From positions 3,100,001 to 3,164,000 of the forward strand of contig NZ_CP137854.1 in NCBI RefSeq assembly GCF_033546935.1: a stretch of 64,000 nt of DNA. The letters are read 5' to 3'. The stretch's first letter is position 1, and each line of letters begins with the position of its first letter. A model generated the notes under the pieces. That model searched no databases and was not told the origin of the DNA. It saw only the letters and a list, made by a program, of their open reading frames with translations. The position numbers and the translations under genes are program-made. Below, piece by piece: positions 50,307 through 60,495 of the stretch. This stretch comes from Xylophilus sp. GOD-11R. GTDB lineage: Bacteria; Pseudomonadota; Gammaproteobacteria; Burkholderiales; Burkholderiaceae_C.

Positions 50307-50846
50307 TCAAGCGCGTCGATCGATTACCGTGTCGCGCCCGGCGAATGAAAAAGCCGCGGCGGCCCGCCAGGGCCCGCCTTCGTAGTGCCAGACCTGCAGC
50401 CCGACCGCACCGACGTCGTGCGGCTGAAAGCCCTGTTCCAGCTCGGCCTGCAGCCGTCGGGCGACCGGCGGCTGCACCTTGTTCTGCACCGTCACGTGCA
50501 AGGGTCCGCGCCAGGCCAGGTCTTGCCGGCCGAGCAGCGGTAGCCAGGCTTCGGCCAGCGTGGCACGCACGGCCAGGGCCTCGGGTGAAGACATCGCGTA
50601 GGCCACACCCGCGCCCAGAAAATGCACCCGATCCACCCGCAGACGGAATGCGTCGGTGCGACCGGCGACGGCCGCGGCGTCCTGCAGCACGGTGTGCAGG
50701 GACGCCACCGGCAGGGCATGGAACAAGGTGATGTGCGCCTCGAGCCAGTTGCGCTCGGGCGGAAAGTGCTGGCGGCGCAGCTCGGTGAAGCGGGCGGCGG
50801 ACGCTTCGTCCATCTGCAGGGTCACGATCAGGGCGGTGGAAGACAT
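50307..50846 (-). CDS. 2'-5' RNA ligase / 2H phosphoesterase family protein
   Basis: The 179-residue cytosolic protein has the two HxT motifs of the 2H superfamily: HIT at residues 38-40 and HVT at 117-119, in the contexts EAHITLFHAL and GPLHVTVQNKV. Members act as cyclic phosphodiesterases or 2'-5' RNA ligases. The exact activity here is not known. The ATG at 50846 is set by the start of homology. It lies 85 bp before the APC permease on the same strand. Confidence 0.82.
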   Translation of the reverse strand: MSSTALIVTLQMDEASAARFTELRRQHFPPERNWLEAHITLFHALPVASLHTVLQDAAAVAGRTDAFRLRVDRVHFLGAGVAYAMSSPEALAVRATLAEAWLPLLGRQDLAWRGPLHVTVQNKVQPPVARRLQAELEQGFQPHDVGAVGLQVWHYEGGPWRAAAAFSFAGRDTVIDRRA

Positions 50847-50894
50847 GGCGAGATGATGGCCGCGACCCGGCCGGGATGAAACCCCGCCCCCCAT

Positions 50895-50929
50895 GAAAAA
50901 AGGCCCCGATGAACTTGTCATGGGGGCCT
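50895..50929 (-). terminator. Rho-independent terminator after the DUF4148-type gene
   Basis: On the minus strand a 12-bp imperfect stem (AGGCCCCCATGA / TCATCGGGGCCT) with a 5-base loop is followed by a run of six T. It lies between the DUF4148-type gene and the 2H gene. Confidence 0.85.
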
Positions 50930-51072
50930 GGTCCTGGAGCGTCTGGCCGGCGGTGTTCCCGCCAGGTTCCGGGCGCCGCATCAAGCAGCAGGTGGTCGAC
51001 TGTCTGGCAGAGCCGTCCACCGCATGGCGATGTTCAACGCGCCATGCAGATATCGAATGAGATCGACGGCGA

Positions 51073-51531
51073 TCACAGGGCGCGCGCTGCGCGCACGGGA
51101 AGCATGCGGCTGTCGTACGACTCGCCGAGCTGCGCATTGATGGTGCCGTCGCGCAAGGCGCGGGCGGCAGCGGCCTTCACCTGTTCGCGGCTGGTGGCAC
51201 CTGCGGCGACCGGGGTCTTGGCGCCGTAGCTCTCGCCGAGCTGGGCGTCGATCTCGCCGTCTGCCAAGGCGTGCTCGGTCGCGGCCGTCACCTGCGCGCG
51301 GGTCTGGCGGCTTGCGCCGGTGATCGGGCGAGCAGCGGTGTCGTAGCCATAGGGCGCCGCCACCGACCCGAGAGTGCCTTCGCCCTGTGCGGCGATGACC
51401 TGGGCACGCACATCGGCGCGGGTCAGGTTCTGTGCGAAGGCAGACGTGGCGGCGAAGGAGCCGAGCATGACGACGGCCGCGGCCGTGGTGAGTGCGTAAC
51501 GGATGGCGGAGGAGCGAATGGTGTTGTTCAT
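51073..51531 (-). CDS. Secreted DUF4148-type protein with internal repeats
   Basis: The 152-residue product has a signal peptide (cleavage after TSAFA, residue ~33) and repeats of the DUF4148 pattern: LTRADVRAQVIAA, RQTRAQVTAATEHALADGEIDAQLGESYG and TSREQVKAAAARALRDGTINAQLGESYD. The last two repeats are clearly homologous to each other. Function is unknown; the location is probably periplasmic. A strong terminator follows. Upstream (51606-51664) is an element shared with the isochorismatase-family gene. Confidence 0.8.
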   Translation of the reverse strand: MNNTIRSSAIRYALTTAAAVVMLGSFAATSAFAQNLTRADVRAQVIAAQGEGTLGSVAAPYGYDTAARPITGASRQTRAQVTAATEHALADGEIDAQLGESYGAKTPVAAGATSREQVKAAAARALRDGTINAQLGESYDSRMLPVRAARAL

Positions 51532-51605
51532 GGTGTTTTCCTGTCGTTCGATGCGATGGTGGTTGGCTCGTATCGCCGGGGCATCTGCACGGCGATGCGA
51601 TGGAT

Positions 51606-51664
51606 GAACTTTAGGGATGAAGAGCCACGGGATAAATCGGCTGAGCCGCACAACACTGTCCACC
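51606..51664 (-). promoter_or_regulatory. Shared 59-bp upstream element, copy 1
   Basis: This segment, 75 bp before the DUF4148-type gene, matches 53055-53113 without gaps over 59 bp at roughly three quarters of positions. The best-conserved parts, read on the minus strand, are GGTGGACAGTGTTG at its 5' edge, a central TTTATCC, and ATCCCTA(A/G)AGTTC at its 3' edge. A promoter with an activator site is likely. Confidence 0.6.
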
Positions 51665-51732
51665 GGCTGGCGACAATCGCCCCGCTGCCGGCGGGGGTCT
51701 GCCGGTCTGGCCGGGGTGGCTAGACTGCCGCG

Positions 51733-52068
51733 ATGGTCGATTCACCGCCCCACCCCGTCACGCCGGATGGCCGCTATTTCGTCGTGCGGGGACGCCTCTG
51801 GCGCATGAGCGATCCCGCCCTGGACGACGAAGTGCGCCAGGGCTGGGTCGACCGCCTGATGCGCGCACGTCGCGAGGTCGGCCGGGCGCGCCGGGCCGAC
51901 GACCCCGACGCCGAACGTGCCGCACGAGCCGAGGTCGATGCTGCCAAGCGGGCATTGGGAGAACGCGGCCCCGTGTGGTGGACCGACGGTGCGCCCGATC
52001 TCAACCGCCGCATGGTCACCGCAACGCCCTACCGCGAGTGGCATGCCGGACTGCCCGGCGCAGACTGA
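51733..52068 (+). CDS. Conserved small hypothetical protein
   Basis: The 111-residue soluble protein reads GRYFVVRGRLWRMSDPALDDEVR in its first third, then a charged helix rich in Arg/Asp/Ala and an end with GPVWWTDGAPDLNRRMV. This pattern is familiar from many Burkholderiales as a 'hypothetical protein' and has no known function. There is no signal peptide. A ribosome binding site is not clear; the ATG at 51733 is the only reasonable start. Confidence 0.7.
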   Translation: MVDSPPHPVTPDGRYFVVRGRLWRMSDPALDDEVRQGWVDRLMRARREVGRARRADDPDAERAARAEVDAAKRALGERGPVWWTDGAPDLNRRMVTATPYREWHAGLPGAD

Positions 52069-52139
52069 CCGCAACGCCTGTCCGCGCCGTGGGGCATAGG
52101 GACGTGTAGAGATGCCTGCCGACGACAGACATAAGCGGA

Positions 52140-52187
52140 CGAGCCCCCATGCCGGCGTCCTCGAAGGAACGGTGGCATGGGGGCTCG
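52140..52187. terminator. Perfect 14-bp inverted repeat between convergent genes
   Basis: CGAGCCCCCATGCC and GGCATGGGGGCTCG are separated by 20 bases, between the convergent hypothetical gene and isochorismatase-family gene. There is no T tract on either side, so it may act as a bidirectional transcription block or RNA stabiliser. Confidence 0.55.
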
Positions 52188-52271
52188 CCGGGATGATGAC
52201 GGCAGCGCCTGATCGGCTGCCCCGGAGCCGCGCCGTCGCGGCGCAGGGCGCTCGATGCGGTCAGCGCTCGG

Positions 52272-52973
52272 TCAGCGCTCGACCACGGGCGCATGCACCG
52301 GCGCCAGCACTTCATGGACCGACGAGGTGCGCTGCGCGGCCTTGTGCACCATGGTGTAGGCATAGTCCACGCCCATGCCATAGGCACCCGAATGCTCCTT
52401 GGCGATGCCCATCACCGCGTCGTAGGTCTCGCGGTTCTTCCAGTCGCGTTGCCATTCCAGCAACACCTGCTGCCAGGTCACCGGCACGACGCCGGCCTGC
52501 ACCATGCGCTGCATGGCGTAGTCGTGGGCTTCCCTGGTGGTGCCGCCGGAAGCGTCGGCCACCATGTAGATCTCGTAATGGCCTTCGAGCATGGCGCACA
52601 GCGAGAAGGTGGTGTTGCAGACCTCGGTCCAGAGGCCGGCGACCACGATCTTCTTGCGGCCGGCGGCGGCCAGGCTGTCGCGCACCTTCATGTCGTCCCA
52701 GGAGTTCATGGACGAACGCTCCAGGATCTTGTGCTCGGGGAACACGTCGAGCAGTTCCGGATAGGTGTAGCCCGAGAACGATTCACTTTCCACGGTGGTG
52801 ATGGTGGTCGGCACGTCGAACACCTTGGCTGCCTTGGCCAGGCCGACCACATTGTTCTTCATCGTCTGGCGGTCCATGGACTGGACGCCGAAAGCCATCT
52901 GCGGCTGGTGGTCGATGATGATCAGCTGGCTGTTGCGGGGGGTCAGGACTTCGAGCTTGGCGGTGTTGGACAT
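52272..52973 (-). CDS. Isochorismatase-family (YcaC-like) hydrolase
   Basis: The 233-residue cytosolic protein has the cysteine-hydrolase fold of the isochorismatase family: Asp21 in IIIDHQP, a central Lys in GRKKIVVAG and the nucleophile Cys119 in LWTEVCNTTF, followed by GGTTREAHDYAMQRMVQAG. The sequence is close to the YcaC group, whose substrate is unknown. The C-terminus extends about 25 residues beyond the fold. The ATG at 52973 is set by homology. It shares an upstream element with the DUF4148-type gene, suggesting joint control. Confidence 0.88.
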   Translation of the reverse strand: MSNTAKLEVLTPRNSQLIIIDHQPQMAFGVQSMDRQTMKNNVVGLAKAAKVFDVPTTITTVESESFSGYTYPELLDVFPEHKILERSSMNSWDDMKVRDSLAAAGRKKIVVAGLWTEVCNTTFSLCAMLEGHYEIYMVADASGGTTREAHDYAMQRMVQAGVVPVTWQQVLLEWQRDWKNRETYDAVMGIAKEHSGAYGMGVDYAYTMVHKAAQRTSSVHEVLAPVHAPVVER

Positions 52974-53054
52974 GGCGGTCTTTCTGGCGTGATGCGGAGG
53001 TTTCGTTCCCGCCGGTTCGGCGGTTTCGCAAGCGGTTCTGCGTTGCGATGGAGC

Positions 53055-53113
53055 GAACTCTAGGGATGCATCGACCATGGATAAACCGCCCGGATCGCGC
53101 AACACTGTCCACC
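53055..53113 (-). promoter_or_regulatory. Shared 59-bp upstream element, copy 2
   Basis: This is the partner of 51606-51664, located 82 bp before the isochorismatase-family start. The same distance to the start codon (75-82 bp) in both cases supports a functional promoter/operator. It also lies just beyond the end of the peptide ABC operon. Confidence 0.6.
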
Positions 53114-53131
53114 CTTTCCGGACAATGCGCC

Positions 53132-54078
53132 CTACACGAAATGGCAGGCCACCCACTGCTCGCCGGCCGGCCGCAGCACCGGTGCTTCCTGCCGGCAACG
53201 CTCGGCCGCCTGCGGGCAGCGCGGATGAAAGCGACAACCGACTGGCGGATCCAGCGGGTCGGGCATGTCGCCTCGCAGCACGGTGCGCCCCTTGTCGTGC
53301 GCGCCCCGCCGATGACGCGGCTTCGGTATCGCCGACATCAGCGCCCGCGTGTAGGGATGCAGCGGCGTGCGCCACACGGCGTCGCGCGGGCCTTGCTCCA
53401 CCAGCAGCCCGGCATACATCACGCCGATGCGGTCGGCCATGTGCCGCACCACCGACAGGTCGTGCGAGATGAACAGGTAGGACACCCCGAACTCCTCGCG
53501 CAGGCCCAGCAGCAGGTTGAGCACCTGCGCGCGCACCGATACGTCGAGCGCCGACACCGCCTCGTCGCAGACGATCAGCTCCGGCCGCAGCATCAGCGCC
53601 CGGGCGATGCCGATGCGCTGGCGCTGGCCACCCGAGAATTCGTGCGGATAGCGGGTCGCCATCTCCGGCCGCAGCCCCACCCGGGCCAGCGCCCAGGCCA
53701 CCTGCTCGCGCCGCTCGGCGGCGGTGCCGCAGCGCTGCACCACCAGCGGCTCTTCCAGCGCCCGGCCCACGTTCACCCGCGGATTGAGCGAGGCGTACGG
53801 ATCCTGGAACACCATCTGCAGCCGGCCGCGCATGCCCTGCAGCGCCCGGCCTTCCAGCCGGGTGATGTCCTGGCCGTCGAACTCCAGCGCGCCGCCTGAC
53901 AGCGGCGTCAGCCGCATCGCCACGCGCGCCACGGTCGACTTGCCGCAGCCGCTTTCGCCGACGAGGCCCAGCGTTTCGCCGCGCCCCACTTCCAGGTCCA
54001 CGCCGTCGAGCGCATGCACCGTGCCCGCCTGCGCGGGATATTGCTTGACCGCCTGGCGCAGTTTCAACAAGGGGGCGT

Positions 54079-54082
<4 letters not shown>
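53132..54082 (-). CDS. Peptide ABC transporter ATPase (DppF/OppF type)
   Basis: The 316-residue ATPase couples ATP hydrolysis to import of peptides or related solutes. It has Walker A GESGCGKST near residue 43, the ABC signature FSGGQRQRIGIARAL and Walker B LIVCDEAVSALD, then the oligopeptide C-terminal extension with the Cys-rich GCRFHPRCPQAAERC motif. The ATG at 54082 overlaps the stop of the other ATPase. It is the last gene of the importer operon. Confidence 0.92.
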
Positions 54083-55131
<1,049 letters not shown>

Positions 55132-55133
55132 GG

Positions 55134-56045
55134 CTACCTCCGGCGCAGATGCGGGTTGAGGGCGTCGTTGAGCCCCTCGCCCAGCAGGTTGATGGCCAGC
55201 ACCGTCACGACGATGGCCAGGCCCGGCAGGCCGCAGATGTACCAGGCGTCGGTCACCTGTTCGCGTCCGCTGCCGATGATGGTGCCCCAGCTCATCACGT
55301 TGGGGTCGCCCAGGCCCAGAAAGGCCAGCGCCGCCTCGGTCTGGATGGCATGCGCCACCGCCAGCGTCGACACCACCACCACCGGCGGCAGCGCGTTGGG
55401 CAGGATCTGCGTGAGGATCAGCCGCGCGTGGCTCATGCCGGCGGTGCGGCCGGCCAGCACGAACTCGCGCTCGCGCAGTTGCAGGAACTGCGAACGCACC
55501 AGCCGCGCCGTGGGTGGCCAGGACACGATGCCGATCGCCACCACCACCGTGGTGACCGAGGGCTTGAACAAGGCCACCAGCACCACCGCGAGCACGAAGC
55601 TCGGCACGGTCTGGAACACCTCGATGACCCGCAGCAGCACGGCGTCGACCCGGCCGCGGAAGTAGCCCGCGAGCGCGCCGATGGTGATGCCGACGAAGGC
55701 CGAGATGAGCGTGCTGACCATGCCGATCAACAGCGACACGCCGGCGCCGGAAACCAGGCCGGTGGCCAGGTCACGCCCCATGAAGTCGGTGCCCAGCGGA
55801 TGCTCGGCCTCCTCGCCCGGCCACAGCATGGGCGAGCCGGCCATCTCCCACGGGTCGCCGGGAAAGTACCAGCGGCCCAGGGTCGCGGCCGCCGCCACGA
55901 GCAGCAGCAGCACCAGCCCGACCAGCGCCGGCCGGTTGCGCGCCACTTCGCGGGCGAAGCCGCGGGCGCGCTTCCAGCCGCCGCCGTCGTACCGCACGGC
56001 GACGGGCGCCGTGGCTTGCGCGATTGGGGTGATGGCGCGGCTCAT
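55134..56045 (-). CDS. Peptide ABC transporter permease (DppC/OppC type)
   Basis: The 303-residue inner-membrane permease has six predicted helices and the N-terminal cytoplasmic tail usual in DppC proteins. The segment HPLGTDFMGRDL precedes the BPD transport domain, and the EAA loop shows EFVLAGRTAGMSHARLILTQILPN. The ATG at 56045 overlaps the stop of the upstream permease gene. Confidence 0.92.
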   Translation of the reverse strand: MSRAITPIAQATAPVAVRYDGGGWKRARGFAREVARNRPALVGLVLLLLVAAAATLGRWYFPGDPWEMAGSPMLWPGEEAEHPLGTDFMGRDLATGLVSGAGVSLLIGMVSTLISAFVGITIGALAGYFRGRVDAVLLRVIEVFQTVPSFVLAVVLVALFKPSVTTVVVAIGIVSWPPTARLVRSQFLQLREREFVLAGRTAGMSHARLILTQILPNALPPVVVVSTLAVAHAIQTEAALAFLGLGDPNVMSWGTIIGSGREQVTDAWYICGLPGLAIVVTVLAINLLGEGLNDALNPHLRRR

Positions 56046-57064
56046 GCGTGCGCTCCGGTGGTGGTGAGCTGGACCCGTGGGTCGAGCCAGGCGTAGAGCA
56101 GGTCCACGCCGATGTTGATCAGCGTGACGAGGATCGAGCTCAGCAACAGAATGCCCAGCAGCAGGTTGAAGTCGCGCGCCAGGATGGCCTCGAAGGCGAG
56201 CCGGCCCAGACCCGGCCAGCTGAACACCGACTCCACCAGCACCGCCCCGCTCAGCAGCGAGGCGATCTGAAAACCCAGCATGGTGACCAGCGGCAGCAGC
56301 GCGTTGCGCAGCGTGTGCACCAGCGCGATCCGCGTCTCGCCGGCGCCCTTGGCGCGGGCGGTGCGGATGAAGTCGGCACCGTAGAGCTCCAGCATCGAAC
56401 TGCGCACCAGCTTGGCATACACCGCCAGGTAGAACGTAGCCAGGGTGAAAGAAGGCAGCACCGCGTGCCGCGCCACGTCGAGCACCCAGGCCAGGCCCTG
56501 GTGGTTGGCGCTGATGTCGGTCATGCCGCCCGAAGGCAGCCAGCCCAGCCGGGCCGAGAACAGCACGATGGCCATCAGCCCGAGCCAGAAGGTGGGCATG
56601 GCATAGGCGGCCAGCACGAAAAGCGAGCCGAGGTTGTCGACCCAGCTGTGTACCTTGATCGCCGACAGCGTGCCCAGCGCCACGCCCAGCAGCAGGGCGA
56701 TGAAGATCGCCGACGTCATCAGCAGCAGGGTCGCGGGCAGGCGGTCCATCACCAGGTCGAACACCGGCATGTTCTGCCGGAACGAAAAGCCCAGGTCGAG
56801 CGTGAACATCCGCCACAGGTAATGCAGCAGTTGCAGCCCGAGCGGCTGGTCGAGCCCGAAGCTGGCCCGCATCTGGGCCATGTATTCGGGCGTGGCGGCG
56901 CCCGCCTCGCCCGCCATCACGTCCACCACGTCGCCCGGCGCGATCTGCAGGATGAGGAAGTTGAGCAGCGCGATGCCGAAGACGACCGGCACCGTCTGCA
57001 GCAGGCGCCGCCGCAGAAAGCCCCAGATCGGCGAGCCGCGCCGGCAGACGTGGCGCCGCGTCAT
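56042..57064 (-). CDS. Peptide ABC transporter permease (DppB/OppB type)
   Basis: The 340-residue permease has the DppB start (FLRRRLLQTVPVVFGIALLNF), the LPSGG segment and the EAA loop (YGADFIRTARAKGAGETRIALVHTLRNALLP). It forms the pore with the next gene product. It overlaps both neighbours by ATGA. The N-terminus has about 15 extra basic residues before the first helix. Confidence 0.92.
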   Translation of the reverse strand: MTRRHVCRRGSPIWGFLRRRLLQTVPVVFGIALLNFLILQIAPGDVVDVMAGEAGAATPEYMAQMRASFGLDQPLGLQLLHYLWRMFTLDLGFSFRQNMPVFDLVMDRLPATLLLMTSAIFIALLLGVALGTLSAIKVHSWVDNLGSLFVLAAYAMPTFWLGLMAIVLFSARLGWLPSGGMTDISANHQGLAWVLDVARHAVLPSFTLATFYLAVYAKLVRSSMLELYGADFIRTARAKGAGETRIALVHTLRNALLPLVTMLGFQIASLLSGAVLVESVFSWPGLGRLAFEAILARDFNLLLGILLLSSILVTLINIGVDLLYAWLDPRVQLTTTGAHA

Positions 57065-58704
57065 GGCTGGGCGTCGAGCCAGGCGTCGCGGTAGGACGCG
57101 AACAGTCCGTCACCCTGCAACGTTTCCTTGTGCAGCCGGGCGGTCGCCACCGTCACCCAGGTCTGCTCGATCAGGTCGAGCACCGGCAGGTCTTCCTGCA
57201 CGATCTGCTGCCACTGCCTGATGAGCGCCTTGCGCTTGCCGATGTCGGCTTCGGCACCGGCGGCTTCCATGATCCTGTCGAGCTCGGGGTTGGAATAGCC
57301 CGAACCGTTGGTCCAGGGCGCGCCCTTCACGATGTTCCTGGTCCAGAACAGCCGCTGCACGCCCAGCGTGGGGTCGGGCAGGCGGTGCAGGCTGGAGATC
57401 ATCAGGTCGTAGTCCTGGTCGGTGAAGATGCGGCGCAGGTAGGTGGCGGTGTCGCCGCCGCGCAGTTCCACCTCCACGCCCACCCGGGCCAGCGACTGCT
57501 TGATGAATTCCGCCGGCCGGGTGGCCGTGACGCCGCCGCCGGCGTCGTAGTCGAGCGTGATCTTCAGGCGCTTGCCGCCGGCACCGGGCTTGAGCCCGGC
57601 CTCGTCGAGCAGCGCCGCCGCCTTCTTGATGTCGTACGGATAGGCCCGGGTGTCCGGCGAGTAGTAGTTGACGACCGAGGACGGCACCGGCCCGGTCGCC
57701 GCCTTGCCGTAGCCCAGGAACACCACTTTCAGCAAGGCGTTGCGGTCGATGGCGTGGGCGAAGGCCTGGCGCACCCGCTTGTCGGCGAGCGCGGGTTTGC
57801 GCAGGTTGAACTGGGTCAGGAAGATGGTCGCCAGGTAGCGGCCGTCGTCGAGGTTGATCGTGTACTTCTTCTTGTCGGCGAACTTGTTCAGGTTGGACAG
57901 CGGAATGCTCGACGCCAGTGTCACGTCGAGTTCGCCGGCTTCCAGCGCCACGGTGCGGGCGGCGGCGTCCGGGATGAACTTGAACACCACGCCGTCGAGG
58001 TAGGGCTGCTGCTCGCCCTTCGGACCCCGGCCCCAATAATTCGGGTTGCGCTCCAGCCGCACATGGCTGCCCTTCACCCACTCCTTGAAAACGAAAGGCC
58101 CGGTGCCGATCGGCGCGTTGTTGGCCGGGTTCTTGAGGACGTCGGTGCCTTCGTAGATGTGTTTGGGCAGGATCTGCGCGCCGTAGGTGTTGATGTAGTT
58201 CAACAGGTAGGGCGCGGGCGAGGAGAGCCGCACGATGACGGTGTGCGGATCCGGCGTGTCCACCGCGGTCACGTTGGCGAAGGCGGCGCGGCCGAACGGA
58301 TGCAGCGGGCGCCACACCTCGAGCAGCGTGTATTTCACGTCGGCGGCGGTGAAATCCTTGCCGTCGTGCCACTTCACGCCGCGGCGCAGCTGGAAGGTCA
58401 CGGTCAGGCCGTCCTTGGCCACGTCCCAGGCGGTGGCGAGCTCGGGCACCGGCTGCAGCTTCAGGTCGTAACTCACCAGGCCTTCGAGCACCTTGCTCGA
58501 CACCTGGCCGATGTTCATCGTGGTGATGAAGGCCGAGGTCAGCAGCGTCGGCTCGGGCGATACCGCCACGTTCAGGATGCCGCCGCGCTGCGGCGTGGTG
58601 CCCGGCGTCTGCGCGAAGGCGTGGGTCGCGCTCAGGCCGCCGGCGGCGATCAGCGCGCCGAGCGCGGTGCCGGTGTGGATGAAATGGCGTCGGTTCGGAT
58701 GCAT
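57061..58704 (-). CDS. Peptide ABC transporter substrate-binding protein 1
   Basis: The 547-residue SBP family 5 protein captures the substrate in the periplasm. It begins with a signal peptide of Tat-like character (RRHFI, then a hydrophobic stretch to THAFA). The mature part has LTFQLRRGVKWHDGKDFTAADV-type sequence (TVTFQLRRGVKWHDGKDF at ~ 95-112) and YSPDTRAYPYDIKKAAALLDEAGL. The ATG at 58704 is preceded by AGCAGAACC. It overlaps the DppB gene by ATGA and follows a paralogous binding protein by 34 bp. Confidence 0.92.
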   Translation of the reverse strand: MHPNRRHFIHTGTALGALIAAGGLSATHAFAQTPGTTPQRGGILNVAVSPEPTLLTSAFITTMNIGQVSSKVLEGLVSYDLKLQPVPELATAWDVAKDGLTVTFQLRRGVKWHDGKDFTAADVKYTLLEVWRPLHPFGRAAFANVTAVDTPDPHTVIVRLSSPAPYLLNYINTYGAQILPKHIYEGTDVLKNPANNAPIGTGPFVFKEWVKGSHVRLERNPNYWGRGPKGEQQPYLDGVVFKFIPDAAARTVALEAGELDVTLASSIPLSNLNKFADKKKYTINLDDGRYLATIFLTQFNLRKPALADKRVRQAFAHAIDRNALLKVVFLGYGKAATGPVPSSVVNYYSPDTRAYPYDIKKAAALLDEAGLKPGAGGKRLKITLDYDAGGGVTATRPAEFIKQSLARVGVEVELRGGDTATYLRRIFTDQDYDLMISSLHRLPDPTLGVQRLFWTRNIVKGAPWTNGSGYSNPELDRIMEAAGAEADIGKRKALIRQWQQIVQEDLPVLDLIEQTWVTVATARLHKETLQGDGLFASYRDAWLDAQP

Positions 58705-58738
58705 CGGTTCTGCTGGTAGGGATGGGAGTGAAAAGGTC

Positions 58739-60361
58739 TCAGGAGGCGGCCGGGGCCAGCCAGGCGTCGGCGAGCGAGGCATACAGGCCGTCGCCCTGCC
58801 GGCGCACCTGGCGGTAGCGGGTCGTGGAGACGGTGGTCCAGTCGAGCTCGACCAGGTCGAGGATCGGCACCTCTTCCTGCACGATCGCCTGCCACTGGTC
58901 GATGAGCGCGCGGCGCTTGGCCGGGTCGATCTCGACCGCGGCGGCTTCCATCACCCGGTCGAGCTCGGGGTTGGAGTAGCCCGAGCCGTTGCTCCACGGC
59001 ACGCCCTTGGCGATGTTCTTGGTCCAGTACCAGCGCTGCACGCCCAGGCTCGGGTCCGGCAGGTTGTGCAGGCTGGTGATGAAGAGGTCGAAGTCGGCGT
59101 CGTTGAACACCCGCTTGAGCAGCACGCCGGAGTCGGCGGTGCGCAGCTCGATGTCGATGCCGATGCGGGCGTAGGACTGCTTCATGAACTCTGCCGCGCG
59201 GTTGGTCTCGAGCGAGCCGCTGCCGTAGTCGATGGTGAGCGCCAGCCGCTTGCCGCCGGCCTTGCGCGGCAGCCCGGCGGCATCGAGCAAGGCCTCGGCC
59301 TGCTTCGGATCGAAGGGGTACTGACGCCCCTTGCCGCTGTGGAACGCCGGCACGGTCGAGGGAATGGGGCTGTCCGACACCCGGCCGTAGCCGCCATAGA
59401 CCACCTTCAGCAGCGCCTTGCGATCAAGCGCGAACATCAAGGCCTGGCGCACCCTTTTGTCGGCCAGCGCGGGCTTGCGCACGTTCACCTCCACCAGCTG
59501 GATCGAGGCCAGGTAGGCGCCGTCGGTGGTGTTGATGCGGAATTTTTTCCTGTCGGCGAACTGGCTGAAGTTGGACACCGGAATGTTCGACGCCAGCGCC
59601 ACGTGCACCTCGCCGCTGGTCAGCGCCACCGAGCGCGCCGCCGCCTCTGGAATGAACTTGAACACCACGCCGTCCAGGTAGGGCAGGCCCTGGCGCCAGT
59701 AATTCGGGTTGCGCTCCAGGGCAATGTGGCTGCTGCGCACCCATTCCTTGAACTTGAACGGCCCGGTGCCGATCGGTGCGACGTTGGCCGGGTTCTTGAC
59801 GAGGTCGGTGTTCTCGTAGATGTGCCTGGGCACGACCTGGGCGCCATACACGTTGAGAAAGCTCAGCAGATAAGGCGTGGGCCGCGACAGGCGCAGCACC
59901 ACGGTGTGGGCGTCGGGCGTTTCCACCGCCGTCACCGGGGCATAGGCCAGACGGCCGCCGGGATGGATCTTCTGCCACACGTTGAGCAGCGAATACGCCA
60001 CGTCGGCCGACGTGAAGTCGTGCCCGTCGTGCCACTTGACGCCGCGCCGCAGCCGGAGCGTGAGCGCCAGGCCGTCGGGCGAAAAGGCCCACGACTCGGC
60101 CAGCTCGGGCTGCGGCTGCAGCTGGTCGTCGAACCACACCAGGCCTTCGCTGATCTTGCCGGCGATCATCGTCACCTGCATGGTGGTGAGGAAGGCGGCC
60201 GTGATGATCTGCGGCTCCGGCGCCAGCGATACGACCAGGGTTCCGCCTCGTTGCGGGGTGGTGGGATCGGCGCCCTGCGCCTGGCTGGTGAAGGTGACGG
60301 GCAGGGTCGCGGCGGCGAGTCCGCCCTGCAGCAGCAGGCGGCGCCTGAAGGTGTGGGACAT
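58739..60361 (-). CDS. Peptide ABC transporter substrate-binding protein 2
   Basis: The 540-residue paralogue of SBP 1 has a Tat-like signal peptide (RRRLLLQGG, cleavage near SQAQG) and the same SBP family 5 landmarks (LTLRLRRGVKWHDGHDF, APIGTGPFKFKEWV, YPFDPKQAEALLDAAGL). It is the first gene of the importer operon. The two binding proteins are colinear over their whole length, so a tandem duplication with later divergence is likely. The start at 60361 is set by the signal peptide. A perfect palindrome lies 108 bp upstream. Confidence 0.92.
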   Translation of the reverse strand: MSHTFRRRLLLQGGLAAATLPVTFTSQAQGADPTTPQRGGTLVVSLAPEPQIITAAFLTTMQVTMIAGKISEGLVWFDDQLQPQPELAESWAFSPDGLALTLRLRRGVKWHDGHDFTSADVAYSLLNVWQKIHPGGRLAYAPVTAVETPDAHTVVLRLSRPTPYLLSFLNVYGAQVVPRHIYENTDLVKNPANVAPIGTGPFKFKEWVRSSHIALERNPNYWRQGLPYLDGVVFKFIPEAAARSVALTSGEVHVALASNIPVSNFSQFADRKKFRINTTDGAYLASIQLVEVNVRKPALADKRVRQALMFALDRKALLKVVYGGYGRVSDSPIPSTVPAFHSGKGRQYPFDPKQAEALLDAAGLPRKAGGKRLALTIDYGSGSLETNRAAEFMKQSYARIGIDIELRTADSGVLLKRVFNDADFDLFITSLHNLPDPSLGVQRWYWTKNIAKGVPWSNGSGYSNPELDRVMEAAAVEIDPAKRRALIDQWQAIVQEEVPILDLVELDWTTVSTTRYRQVRRQGDGLYASLADAWLAPAAS

Positions 60362-60468
60362 GGGTCTGGAGGTGGTTGGAACAGGCGGGGTGGCCGCGAT
60401 TGTTCGATTGCGGCTACCTGTCGGTGAACGAAGAAAAGCGTCTTCGCTTACTCGAATCGCGTATGAGA

Positions 60469-60495
60469 CGGGGTCGTCGCCAGGCGACGACCCCG
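60469..60495. promoter_or_regulatory. Perfect 27-bp palindrome in the divergent intergenic region
   Basis: CGGGGTCGTCGCC-A-GGCGACGACCCCG: two 13-base arms with one central base. It lies 108 bp before SBP 2 and 165 bp before the divergent SDR gene. It could be an operator for a dimeric regulator, or form a very stable hairpin in the SBP 2 leader. Confidence 0.5.
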
